Source: a virus. Taken from it: a stretch of DNA of 37,775 nt. Below are positions 16,208 to 22,988 of this stretch, in pieces. The stretch is from the IMG/VR virus record IMGVR_UViG_3300044612_000772, positions 1 to 37,775 of that record. One strand, given 5' to 3'. Numbering within the stretch: the stretch's first letter is position 1; each line of letters opens with the position of its first letter. A program made the translations under genes and the position numbers. The notes beneath the pieces were generated by a model. The model was given only the letters and a program-made list of their open reading frames with translations. It made no database searches and was not told the origin of the DNA.

Positions 16208-17028
16208 GGGAGTGGGTTGTCCGCGCACGGATTGACTGCTTGCGAGGCGGCGCAATTACAGAGCAATTCCCAGTAGCCATTATCCAAGACAGAAGTGTCG
16301 CCCCATGGCACACATGTGCCAGAGCAGTCATCGCAGCTGTCCACTGCGCGCAATGTCGTGTATTGAAATCTCAGCACGTTGGCGAAATTACCGTCGCCGT
16401 CTTCCTCGCCGCAAGAATAACAAATCTGATTGCAATATTGATCCTGAGTCCCGCATGAAATTACGGTTCCCCTGACGCTTGCTATCAAACCGGCTTCCGC
16501 TGGTATCTGACGCGGAGGCTCTGTAACGCATTCACGGCCTACGCCACTCAAGTCCCCGCTGTCAAATTGAGTAATGCACAGAAACTTAAACTCCGTACAG
16601 CAGCGGCAGTCCGCTGCCGCGCTTGCGCACGCCGCGCCTGAATTCCACGTTCCACCAGCAGACTCGCAGGAAAACTGCGTGGTCTTTGATTGATCGGGAG
16701 AGCCGCCGATACAGCAGCAGCCAACCGCAGCCACGCACTCCCCATCCACGCACTCGCAGCCTTCGGGGCACGGGTTCTCCTCGTCGCAGGGGCCGGAACA
16801 CGGCGTCTCGCAGGGTGTCTCCAAGCACCGCCCATTGGTGACCCACGTACCTGGGCAGTCCTCCTCAGAGTCGATGTCATCCCTGATCTCACCTAGATCA
16901 CAGCAGACATCGCAGATGGTCCCCTTACCGTGGAAGACCTTGGGTGCGGTGCAGGGGGACTCCAGGGTCTGGGAGCCCGTGGACCCGTCACAACAGCAAC
17001 CACAGCAGCATTTGCAATTACAGGTCAT
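16204..17028 (-). CDS. Extremely cysteine-rich protein, 274 aa
   Basis: I count 41 cysteines in 274 residues, starting with a near-continuous block (MTCNCKCCCGCCCDG) and including an EGF-like patch (CDEENPCPEGCECVDGEC) and later CxxC pairs. ATG 17028 has TAGGAG 8 nt upstream; a further in-frame codon at 17085 lacks support. Such density implies a disulphide-bonded extracellular or virion-surface protein, or a metal-binding one. There is no signal peptide. GGACA element copy 5 precedes it, so it is probably a late protein. Family function unknown. Confidence 0.75.
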   Translation of the reverse strand: MTCNCKCCCGCCCDGSTGSQTLESPCTAPKVFHGKGTICDVCCDLGEIRDDIDSEEDCPGTWVTNGRCLETPCETPCSGPCDEENPCPEGCECVDGECVAAVGCCCIGGSPDQSKTTQFSCESAGGTWNSGAACASAAADCRCCTEFKFLCITQFDSGDLSGVGRECVTEPPRQIPAEAGLIASVRGTVISCGTQDQYCNQICYSCGEEDGDGNFANVLRFQYTTLRAVDSCDDCSGTCVPWGDTSVLDNGYWELLCNCAASQAVNPCADNPLP

Positions 17029-17038
17029 TACGGGGGCT

Positions 17039-17056
17039 CCTACTGGACAAGTGTCA
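17039..17056 (-). promoter_or_regulatory. GGACA element, copy 5 (TGACA variant)
   Basis: Minus-strand TGACACTTGTCCAGTAGG, continuing AG to make the ribosome site of the Cys-rich gene. It is the rightmost copy of the structural module and would start the whole leftward late transcript. The centre is almost palindromic (TGAC/GTCC around CACTT). Confidence 0.55.
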
Positions 17057-17458
17057 ACAGGAAGCGAACGGGGCTTAAAACGCACGCCAGAGGCCCTGCG
17101 ACACGCAGCGACAGCTGGGGGCCGAAGGCTGGAAAAAGCCTGGGGATAGAGGGGGTGAAAAAATCCAGGGGTGGATATGACATGAATCCGCTGACGATTT
17201 GGGGGGGGGTCGGGGGGGCTGTTTCGCGTGTCGCCTAGCCTTTCGGCCTTGTCCTAAGTCCCTACCACGATTGGAGATAGGGTAGTGGGCAGGCTTACCC
17301 CTCTAAAACGAGGATTTATTCTAATTTACTGGGCGGGTTCGCCTGTCCGCTCTGGCTTGCAGTGCATTGCCCCCACTATACCCCCGTTCACTTCCCACTC
17401 TTGCAATCCCCTTGCATATACCCCGGCCTGTTCACCCGTACACTATCCCCGCTGCGCA
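17057..17458. other. Gene-free stretch with G-runs
   Basis: About 400 bp with no gene I can support. It holds two guanine runs on the plus strand (nine at 17201-17209, seven at 17212-17218), which could fold into a quadruplex or slip in replication. On the minus strand a loose direct repeat begins GGGGTATA (about 17420 and 17390) with TATATG/TATAGT hexamers that might be -10 boxes for the leftward operon, but no well-spaced -35 accompanies them. Confidence 0.4.
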
Positions 17459-17494
17459 AGAAAAACGCCCCTACCCCCCCGCGGGGATAGGGGC
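17459..17494 (-). terminator. Rho-independent terminator of the lone 212-aa gene
   Basis: On the minus strand GCCCCTATCCCC pairs with GGGGGTAGGGGC (with one G-T wobble) around a short loop, then GTTTTTCTTG follows. It lies 12 bp after the stop at 17506 and separates this gene from the late operon that continues leftwards. Confidence 0.75.
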
Positions 17495-17505
17495 TCATTC
17501 GTACA

Positions 17506-18144
17506 CTACTGGCCCAACAGGCTAACGTAGTGGCCCGGTTCAATCTCCTGCCATTCGGGATCGGATGCCCTCCACTCCGTACCATCGCCGGGCATGGCTG
17601 GCATGGGCTTCGTGGGCGGGAGCGTACGGGGGATATGGGCCACCACTCGCGGGCATTCCCCGGGCTCGCGCTCTGAAGCCCCCCGCATATCAGGGCATGC
17701 CATGGCTTTGATATCGTCGCGGGACATGGAGCGTATCGCTCGGGCATTCCGTCCGCATGCTGTCATTAGGAGGGCTTCAGCCGTTTCCATGCCCACGGCG
17801 AGCATGGCGGGATTGTCTACCCATTCCCCTCTCATGCGGGCGTTAGTGGCGTGGATGGGTTCCCACAGTTTGCGACGGTTTGCCCGTCGTGCCCCGCTGA
17901 AGCCCATGTAACGGGATTTTCGCATGTACTTGCGTACACTGTAGTACGCGTGTACAGGCTCTAATTCACACTCCAGCCATCGCGTAAAGGCGAGTTGGGC
18001 TCCGTCGTCCGCATCGAATTCGGAAAGCCCTTCACGCCGTGCATCACGATAGAAGGCTTCCCGGATTTTCTCTGCCATGCCCGGGATAGCACAGAAGCCC
18101 GCCACAGTATCTGCCATGCCCGTAAGGCTCTTAATGGTTTCCAT
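17506..18144 (-). CDS. Lone regulator-like protein, 212 aa, possible sigma-like fold
   Basis: I choose ATG 18144 because AGGAGG lies 9 nt upstream; an in-frame ATG at 18189 has no such site. The part EFDADDGAQLAFTRWLECEL followed by HAYYSVRKYMRKSR and ARRANRRKLW resembles the 2.2-2.4 helices of ECF-type sigma factors (acidic helix ending in W, then a basic helix), and a possible second helical unit follows (ARAIRSMSRDDIKAM). The C-terminus is Pro-rich. It has its own promoter and terminator and faces the early genes, the usual place of a phage transcription switch. The sigma resemblance is weak and needs a profile search. Confidence 0.6.
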   Translation of the reverse strand: METIKSLTGMADTVAGFCAIPGMAEKIREAFYRDARREGLSEFDADDGAQLAFTRWLECELEPVHAYYSVRKYMRKSRYMGFSGARRANRRKLWEPIHATNARMRGEWVDNPAMLAVGMETAEALLMTACGRNARAIRSMSRDDIKAMACPDMRGASEREPGECPRVVAHIPRTLPPTKPMPAMPGDGTEWRASDPEWQEIEPGHYVSLLGQ

Positions 18145-18200
18145 TGCTCGTATCCTCCTGCTAAGTCTCGCGACAGTCTCAATTGCCATCGCGTAGTGGG

Positions 18201-18229
18201 ATCATAGTGTGGTCATCGTCATAACACAA
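18201..18229 (-). promoter_or_regulatory. Sigma70-like promoter of the lone 212-aa gene
   Basis: Minus strand: -35 TTGTGT (18224-18229), 17-bp spacer, -10 TATGAT (18201-18206). The start site would be about 50 bp before ATG 18144. Three iterons abut the -35 box, well placed to control it. Confidence 0.5.
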
Positions 18230-18262
18230 GTTAGGATTACGTTAGGATTTTGTTAGGATAAA
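18230..18262. repeat. Three tandem 11-bp iterons
   Basis: GTTAGGATTAC, GTTAGGATTTT and GTTAGGATAAA follow each other without gaps; the first eight bases are identical. An 11-bp period puts all copies on the same face of the helix, as for cooperative protein binding at an operator or replication origin. The A-rich stretch after the third copy fits an unwinding region. Confidence 0.7.
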
Positions 18263-18278
18263 AAATCATTGCCCGCTA

Positions 18279-18513
18279 CGGTTTTTATATTGGGCCAACT
18301 GTGCATATATAGGTGTTGAGCGTTTCACGCATGCGAAAGCATGACGACCGCGAAACAAAGTTGAGAAGTTGTAACGCGGGCCACTTTTGCATCCGTGCAG
18401 GAGTGACCGCGTTTCACTGGCTTCGCTTATGCGATCAGTTGGCAACATGAAAAAACTTCCGGTTTTTTATTGTGCCAAGTGTGCATGTGTAAGCGTGAGC
18501 CATTCACGCATGC
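18279..18513 (+). repeat. Duplicated 55-bp control element (two imperfect copies)
   Basis: Copies at 18279-18334 and 18460-18513. Both start CGGTTTTT, share GCCAA-TGTGCAT in the middle and end TTCACGCATGC; the middle differs by substitutions and two short gaps. They lie between the iterons and the first early gene. A 9-bp GCGTTTCAC also recurs at 18320 and 18409, and a 7-bp hairpin (AGGAAGC/GCTTCCT, 18519-18537) follows the second copy. The two copies may be tandem early promoters or operators; no clear -35/-10 pair is seen. Confidence 0.55.
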
Positions 18514-18564
18514 CGAGTAGGAAGCGTGTTGCTTCCTGCGCATGCGGGCAGGTGTGGAGGTTTC

Positions 18565-18774
18565 ATGTACTGCGATCACAACTTCCAGTCCAAGAAGCAG
18601 CTGAAAGAAGCAGTTGCGCAGGGGATGGTCTTCGGACTGTTCCAGGCTGGGCCGTTTGGTGGTGGCGATTACCGAAACGGGACATACACCGTGGAGGGTC
18701 CGCACTACCCCCAGCCGCATAGGTGGTACGCACAGGTGACCATGAAAGATGGTCGGCCTGTGAAGGTGAAGTAA
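18565..18774 (+). CDS. Conserved small phage early protein, 69 aa
   Basis: ATG 18565 has GGAGG 5 nt upstream. The product (MYCDHNFQSKKQLKEAV, then GPFGGGDYRNGTYTVEGP, HYPQPHRWYAQV, ending KVK) belongs to a small family I remember as common in phages of many hosts, with a conserved EGPHYPxPHRWYA core. It probably forms a small beta-structured fold; function unknown. It is the first gene of the rightward early operon, after the control region. Confidence 0.8.
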   Translation: MYCDHNFQSKKQLKEAVAQGMVFGLFQAGPFGGGDYRNGTYTVEGPHYPQPHRWYAQVTMKDGRPVKVK

Positions 18775-18781
18775 TCGGGCC

Positions 18782-19129
18782 GCCGGGCAGGGGAGCAGTG
18801 ATCCCCTGTCCCGGCATCCGATCCTGGGCAGGTGGGCAGGGGTAGCGGCATCGCGTCCGCACTAAAGTCCCTGAATGCCTGCCTGCCTGGGATCAGGTGC
18901 CGTTTCTACGGTGTCCGAATAGCCCGCCATGGGCTGACTGTGCTGCCAATCCGATCCCGCTAGCGGGTGAGGTCCGGCGGCTGCATGGAATACGGACGGC
19001 GAGGGCCTGGGTCATGCCTATCAGCGGCGTGACAGGCTAACCCTCAACAACGCCCCCGGATAGTTCGGCCCGGGGGTCCATGCAGCAACCGCACAGCATG
19101 GCGGGCTATTCGGCTGCCGTTCGGTAGCC
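18782..19129 (+). ncRNA. Candidate large structured RNA, about 350 nt
   Basis: No gene fits this 370-bp gap, but it is full of nested complementarity. Domain 1: 12-bp stem 18782-18793/18803-18815 with one bulge. Domain 2: 19 continuous pairs, 18820-18838/18876-18894, four of them G-U, which fits RNA better than DNA. Domain 3: perfect 17-bp long-range stem 18915-18931/19097-19113, extended by 18908-18911/19117-19120, enclosing 18938-18943/19091-19096, 18980-18989/19077-19086, and hairpins 19011-19018/19026-19033 and 19053-19059/19070-19076. A 5-bp pairing 18972-18976/18993-18997 would make a pseudoknot. A competing hairpin 19112-19129 ends 6 nt before the next ribosome site. It could be a noncoding RNA, a long leader switch or a DNA origin structure. 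Confidence 0.6.
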
Positions 19130-19145
19130 ATTCACGGAGGTGCAT

Positions 19146-19958
19146 ATGGTCGCAAGATCACGCACCGCCAAGCCGCTCGGTGTCATTCTGCACCGGGGCA
19201 CGTCTGCTTTTGATGGCAGCCCCTACGTGGTGATCATGCCACTGGGGAAGTCTTCTAATAGCAAGACGGGCAAGATGCTCCAGACCTACATCATTAGGTC
19301 ACATGTGCATCCGGTTCAGGCGGTGCGTACCGGGGGTGACGTTGGTATCTGCAACGATTGCCCTATGCGTGGCCTAGTTGCTACGCAGAAACGCAGGTCT
19401 CGGAAGAAGAAGAACTTTCGGGCCTGCTATGTGAATGTCGGGCAGGGGCCTGCCATGGTGTACGGTGCGTTCAAACGTGGCCGTTACGTGGACTATGTCC
19501 CTGCTCTGCATGATCAGTACATCCGGGGTCGCAAGGTGCGTTTCGGCACCTACGGCGAGCCGGTGCTGATTCCGCTGGAGCTTGTGCGCCATCTGGCCAG
19601 TATTTCGTCCGGTTGGACGGGTTATACTCACCAGTGGTCAAACGTGCAGTATGCGGGCTACAAGCAGTTTCTCATGGCATCCGTCCATGGTCTTACCGGG
19701 CCTTGGTCATACGAGCATGCCAAGAGTCTCGGCTGGCGTACCTTCCGCACTATGCGTGGAGGCGAGCCGGTGGAGGGTGAACGGCTCTGTCCTGCCAGTA
19801 AGGAAGCCGGTCATCGGCTGTCCTGCCTGACGTGCAATTTGTGCGACGGTGCAGGCCGGCGGAAAGTCGGTCTGGAATTGGTGGACGTTTACATCCCCGG
19901 GCATGGTGGCAAGGCGATTATGTCTGCCGTCGCCAACCTGCCCATCCTTCAGGCGTGA
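19146..19958 (+). CDS. Conserved phage early protein with CxxC zinc site, 270 aa
   Basis: ATG 19146 has GGAGG 5 nt upstream; a GTG at 19140 overlaps that site and is unlikely. Conserved-looking blocks: MPLGKSSNSKTGKMLQTYII, DVGICNDCPMRG (paired Cys), KNFRACYVNVGQGP, VRFGTYGEP, SGWTGYTHQW, LGWRTFRTM, RLCPASKEAGHRLSCLTC. From memory this is a widely distributed phage family (DUF7227-like) of unknown role. The Cys clusters at both ends probably bind metal. It directly follows the structured region. Confidence 0.85.
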   Translation: MVARSRTAKPLGVILHRGTSAFDGSPYVVIMPLGKSSNSKTGKMLQTYIIRSHVHPVQAVRTGGDVGICNDCPMRGLVATQKRRSRKKKNFRACYVNVGQGPAMVYGAFKRGRYVDYVPALHDQYIRGRKVRFGTYGEPVLIPLELVRHLASISSGWTGYTHQWSNVQYAGYKQFLMASVHGLTGPWSYEHAKSLGWRTFRTMRGGEPVEGERLCPASKEAGHRLSCLTCNLCDGAGRRKVGLELVDVYIPGHGGKAIMSAVANLPILQA

Positions 19959-19966
19959 GGTGTATC

Positions 19967-20242
19967 ATGGAACTGTGCCCTGACTATCCTCCCATGCGAT
20001 TCGGAAACCCTTACGTGAGGCGTGACATGGTAGACGCTTACTATTCCAGCGACCTGAAATGCTGGGTCCGCATGGAGCGACAAGCGGACGGCGAGTGGTG
20101 CCACACTTCAGGCTTCCACACCCGGGAAGAGGCTTTGGGAAGGCCGAGGCTGGCACATCCAGCCCTGCGGCATGATAAAGCAGAGCCAGGCGGTTGGGTT
20201 AACCCGTGCGACCGCCACACTACCGGGGCGGCTGAAGATTGA
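19967..20242 (+). CDS. Small early protein, 91 aa
   Basis: ATG 19967 with GAGGTG upstream, 8 bp after the previous stop. Contains MVDAYYSSDLKCWVRMERQA and WCHTSGFHTREEALG, a small mixed alpha-beta style; family unknown. Its last 23 bp overlap the end of the convergent minus-strand gene at 20220. Confidence 0.6.
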   Translation: MELCPDYPPMRFGNPYVRRDMVDAYYSSDLKCWVRMERQADGEWCHTSGFHTREEALGRPRLAHPALRHDKAEPGGWVNPCDRHTTGAAED

Positions 20243-20777
20243 ATAGCCGCGGGTATTTCGGCTCTTCCCATGGGCCGCGTCCGATGGGATGCACGCGTCC
20301 GGCGTCCATTAGTTTTCGCATGGCCTGCTGCGTGTCTTGGCTTTGAAGATGAATGGCGAGCCGCGATGCGTCCTGCTGCTCTAGCGTGTCCAGCAGGCCA
20401 GACAGGAAGCCACGACGCTTAAACAGGTCTTCCGCCGGAGTGAATTTCAGTTCGCCCGGCACGGCGTCCATGCGAATGATGCGTGCAACCTTGTTGCGGG
20501 CTGGGTTGCGATAAGGCTCCCAGTACGGTGGCTCAATTGGATGCGGCCCAACGGCCTGCTCAAACGTGCCGTATGCCTTGCCGCCTAGCTGGTCCGTCAC
20601 AGTCCAGGATTGGTCAGGCAAGACAGTGATTAACTGATCGCTCGGCGGAAGTCTTTGCCCCTCGCCAAGCATTCGGATGGCATCCGCGTACTGCGGGTGC
20701 CGGACTGCCAGTTCCGCCAGTTCGTCGGCACCTGCCAACTTGCGGACAGCATCACCAAAAAAGTCCAGTTTTCCCAT
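20220..20777 (-). CDS. Minus-strand late-type gene inside the early operon, 185 aa
   Basis: ATG 20777 (MGKLDFFGDAVRKLAGADEL) is preferred to the in-frame codon at 20855, which would run through the control element and into the early gene. The protein is a mix of helices (ELAELAVRHPQYADAIRML) and loops, with a Pro-rich end; it resembles in style the virion-like proteins at 12-15 kb. It is the only minus-strand gene between 18.5 and 29 kb and has its own GGACA element 11 nt upstream, so it is probably expressed late. No family recognised. Confidence 0.65.
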   Translation of the reverse strand: MGKLDFFGDAVRKLAGADELAELAVRHPQYADAIRMLGEGQRLPPSDQLITVLPDQSWTVTDQLGGKAYGTFEQAVGPHPIEPPYWEPYRNPARNKVARIIRMDAVPGELKFTPAEDLFKRRGFLSGLLDTLEQQDASRLAIHLQSQDTQQAMRKLMDAGRVHPIGRGPWEEPKYPRLFNLQPPR

Positions 20778-20787
20778 GCATCTAGTT

Positions 20788-20804
20788 CCTACATACCAGT
20801 GTCC
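20788..20804 (-). promoter_or_regulatory. GGACA element, copy 6, before the inserted minus-strand gene
   Basis: Minus-strand GGACACTGGTATGTAGG, one base shorter than the consensus between halves. It occupies most of the 46-bp gap between this gene and the divergent early gene at 20824, so nothing else explains its presence. Confidence 0.55.
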
Positions 20805-20823
20805 CTTTACGCGGAGTAATGAC

Positions 20824-20976
20824 ATGACCCTGCGAGAACTGATCGCACAGATCACCCCGATACTCCCCGACGCCTACTTCTGGCAGGACAACAACGGCGA
20901 GTTGCACATTGCGACCCGGTTCGTGTACCCGGTCGGAGAAGACGAGCCTATGGAGCCCTTTAGCGAGGAGGCGTGA
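20824..20976 (+). CDS. Small early protein, 50 aa
   Basis: Starts ATG 20824 after GGAG with 7-nt spacing; reads MTLRELIAQITPILPDAYFW then an acidic end. Small alpha-beta style; unknown. It is divergent from the inserted late-type gene and only 46 bp from it, so its transcript must read through from upstream across that gene. Confidence 0.65.
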   Translation: MTLRELIAQITPILPDAYFWQDNNGELHIATRFVYPVGEDEPMEPFSEEA

Positions 20977-20977
20977 C

Positions 20978-21154
20978 ATGCGATTCGTGGTTGAGATTCG
21001 GTGTGACGATGACGCATTCGCTGATGACCCCACCCATGAGGTGGTGCGTCTGCTGCGTCAGATTGCCAACCGCTGTGAGAAGGACGGCGAGTCCCGTGGC
21101 GGGCTGGTTGATGTGAACGGCAATGGCTGTGGCTTTTACAAGTACGAGGAGTGA
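20978..21154 (+). CDS. Conserved small early protein, 58 aa
   Basis: Begins MRFVVEIRCDDDAFADDP, followed by EVVRLLRQIANRCEKDG and VDVNGNGCGF. I remember close relatives with the VEIRCDN...AF and LxDxNGNxxG pattern as frequent in phages of GC-rich hosts. Function unknown. The ATG is one base past the previous stop (TGACATG). Confidence 0.75.
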   Translation: MRFVVEIRCDDDAFADDPTHEVVRLLRQIANRCEKDGESRGGLVDVNGNGCGFYKYEE

Positions 21155-21155
21155 C

Positions 21156-21512
21156 ATGAGCGAAGGCCACAACAACTACACCAACTACGAAACGTGGCTG
21201 GTGGCAGTGCATATGGATAACGACCCATACGACCAGCAGTACTGGCTGGATGCAGCCCGAGAGACATACGGTCAGGCTACGGATACCACGGAGTCGGGCC
21301 TGAAGTTTACGCGGGAAATCAACGCCCGCCTGACCTTGGAGGAGCGTCTGCGGGATGCATACGACGAGGCTTTGGAGGAACTGAAGCTGCGGCAAGGCGT
21401 CTTCTCGGACCTGCTCAATGCGGCCATGGGCTCTGTCAACTGGCGCGAGCTAGCCGGCAACCTGATCGATTCCATAGTGGAGGAGGAGAGCAATGCGACT
21501 AAGGATCGGTGA
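21156..21512 (+). CDS. DUF7249-like early protein, 118 aa
   Basis: ATG 21156, one base past the previous stop (TGACATG again). The N-terminus MSEGHNNYTNYETWLVAVHM matches the N-Y-E-T-W start of a common phage family of unknown role (DUF7249-like). The rest is helical and acidic. It overlaps the next gene by 20 bp. Confidence 0.75.
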   Translation: MSEGHNNYTNYETWLVAVHMDNDPYDQQYWLDAARETYGQATDTTESGLKFTREINARLTLEERLRDAYDEALEELKLRQGVFSDLLNAAMGSVNWRELAGNLIDSIVEEESNATKDR

Positions 21513-21696
21513 CTACACCCTGCCTGACCCAGACAACGTCGGGCAGTCGGAGTATCGGGCGTTGTATGAGTTCCTGGAGGACTGCCAGGAAAGCGGGGCA
21601 GTCGCCTCACCAGACGACGCCATCGATGTACTGCAAGAGGTGCGGAACTGGTGCGACTCCCTGATCGACAAACTTATTCACATCCATCAGGAGTGA
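21493..21696 (+). CDS. Small acidic early protein, 67 aa
   Basis: ATG 21493 after GGAGGAG, inside the end of the previous gene. Helical, with SEYRALYEFLEDCQES and DVLQEVRNWCDSLIDKLI. No family recognised. Confidence 0.65.
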   Translation: MRLRIGDYTLPDPDNVGQSEYRALYEFLEDCQESGAVASPDDAIDVLQEVRNWCDSLIDKLIHIHQE

Positions 21697-21699
21697 CCC

Positions 21700-21852
21700 A
21701 TGCAATGCCCCCTATGTGACTGCGTTGAGGTGTCGCTTGCCGGTGTTCTCGGTGACGTAGGTCATGCGAGATGCCGGGATTGTGGGATTGTGTACACGTT
21801 TACACCGGAGGAATGCGATGAAGACTTGGGTTGCGCATGCAATTGCGACTAG
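21700..21852 (+). CDS. Zinc-ribbon microprotein, 50 aa
   Basis: A short frame read directly: ATG 21700 after CAGGAG, TAG at 21850-21852. Eight cysteines: CPLCDC at the start, CRDC in the middle (residues 25-28) and CACNC at the end, so a zinc ribbon of the nucleic-acid-binding sort is likely. Overlaps the next gene by 35 bp. Size and cysteines suggest a small regulator or host-takeover factor; that is inference. Confidence 0.65.
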   Translation: MQCPLCDCVEVSLAGVLGDVGHARCRDCGIVYTFTPEECDEDLGCACNCD

Positions 21853-22063
21853 CGACTACAGCCTGGACGAAGAGTCCGACTACAGCGGTCGCGGGATGTT
21901 CGGTCAGGAAACATCGGCCGTGGTTGGCAGTCTGCCTGCGTTCGTTGCGGCGGCTGCGTCTGCGGCCCGTGATCTTGCCAACGATGACTTAGCCGAAGAG
22001 TTCTTGGATGCCCTGAAGTCCGTGCGTACCGACAGCATGGGCAAGGAGACGGTTTTCTACTAG
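21818..22063 (+). CDS. Small early protein, 81 aa
   Basis: ATG 21818 with GGAGG 7 nt upstream. Reads MKTWVAHAIATSDYSLDEES, an Ala-rich helix (VAAAASAARDLANDD) and a short basic end. No family recognised. Confidence 0.65.
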   Translation: MKTWVAHAIATSDYSLDEESDYSGRGMFGQETSAVVGSLPAFVAAAASAARDLANDDLAEEFLDALKSVRTDSMGKETVFY

Positions 22064-22081
22064 GCCACAAGGAGGTGTGCT

Positions 22082-22210
22082 ATGTGGGCAGTACGAACCA
22101 GGAAGCGGATCGTGGCGACGTTTGATGACCGCTGGGAAGCAGAGGAATGGATGCGGACTTGGCGTTCGCTCCATGGACACAGGGTGTACCTAGTACGAAC
22201 GGAGAATTGA
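22082..22210 (+). CDS. Small basic early protein, 42 aa
   Basis: Read directly: ATG 22082 after AAGGAGG, TGA at 22208-22210, product MWAVRTRKRIVATFDDRWEA through to VYLVRTEN. Basic, Trp/Arg-rich beta-alpha-beta style, possibly binding nucleic acid or host protein. Ribosome site is among the strongest of the operon. Confidence 0.65.
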   Translation: MWAVRTRKRIVATFDDRWEAEEWMRTWRSLHGHRVYLVRTEN

Positions 22211-22211
22211 G

Positions 22212-22538
22212 ATGCCACGCAATCCGCGGACGGATACCCGCACCCACGGGCTGGATGACCAGGACTTTCGCATTCTGCTTGGCGACATGGCTCAGGTTGC
22301 CGATCAGATGCGTGATCAGATGCGTGATATGCGGCAGTTCACCCGCAACTTCTCGCGGTTGGCCAATGCCGTCAGCGATACGGTAGCCCTCTTACGGAAT
22401 GGGCATACCGCCGATGCCCTAGAGGTCTGCGTTCAGGCCATGAGCGATGTCGGTGCGACTGGTTACGAGAACGATTACGACACACCAGAGTGGTGCAGTC
22501 GGTTCCTTGGAGAAGAGGAGAACTGCGATGACCGATAA
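22212..22538 (+). CDS. Helical early protein, 108 aa
   Basis: A central amphipathic helix with a short internal repeat (DQMRDQMRDMRQF), then SRLANAVSDTVALLRNG and an acidic C-terminus. Likely coiled-coil oligomer; function unknown. Its ATG is one base after the previous stop. Confidence 0.65.
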   Translation: MPRNPRTDTRTHGLDDQDFRILLGDMAQVADQMRDQMRDMRQFTRNFSRLANAVSDTVALLRNGHTADALEVCVQAMSDVGATGYENDYDTPEWCSRFLGEEENCDDR

Positions 22539-22776
22539 CGACAGGCAGCTGCTGCTCCGCATCGTCTGGGATCGGCTGAACTGCGGGAAGCAGGGCGGCA
22601 AGCAGCGGCATGTGGAGCAGGCGATCTTCGATGCCCACAACGGCAGGCCGGATGGATTCTTGGTGACCAACGACAACATGTGGCTGTTCCGGCAGTATCG
22701 CAACAGCGTTTCCCCCAGCCCCACGCAACTGGTGCATGAGGCTATGGATTTCTACAGAGAGGAGTCCGTGCGATGA
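22528..22776 (+). CDS. Small early protein, 82 aa
   Basis: ATG 22528 lies in the end of the previous gene after GAGGAG. Basic centre (RLNCGKQGGKQRHVEQA), then a beta segment with VTNDNMWLFRQYRN. Unknown family. Overlaps the next gene as ATGA. Confidence 0.65.
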   Translation: MTDNDRQLLLRIVWDRLNCGKQGGKQRHVEQAIFDAHNGRPDGFLVTNDNMWLFRQYRNSVSPSPTQLVHEAMDFYREESVR

Positions 22777-22988
22777 GTTACCGACCGATGGTGCGAGTGG
22801 GCACTGAGTGGGCTGGCAATGGCATTCGCTTTGCCACCCGTGAAGAGGCTGAGTCTTCCGCCCGTGATCTGTACGGACGGTGGACGCTGTGTGTGGATCA
22901 CCGGGCAGATGAGTCCGATGATCCAGTAAACTGTGAGTGGGATTCGTCCCGTGGCAATGTGCATTTGGAGGTGGTCAATGCGAACTAA
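22773..22988 (+). CDS. Small early protein, 71 aa
   Basis: Begins MSYRPMVRVGTEWAGNGIRF, includes ATREEAESSARDLYGRWTL and ends with a beta strand VHLEVVNAN. The pattern (beta, helix with EEAE, beta) is like small phage DUF proteins with a conserved strand-helix-strand core. Function unknown. Confidence 0.7.
   Translation: MSYRPMVRVGTEWAGNGIRFATREEAESSARDLYGRWTLCVDHRADESDDPVNCEWDSSRGNVHLEVVNAN

Noticed and set aside
7262-17508. The 11-mer TTCGTACACTA, found at 7261-7271 (minus) and 17498-17508 (plus)
   Set aside because: Only two exact copies in opposite orientation, one overlapping a stop codon; too little to call a site.
18447-18722. Plus-strand frame starting MKKLPVFYCAKCAC with CxxC and CxC, like a small zinc ribbon
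   Set aside because: The frame continues through most of the well-supported 69-aa gene in another frame, has no good ribosome site, and its start lies in one copy of the duplicated control element whose other copy has no frame.
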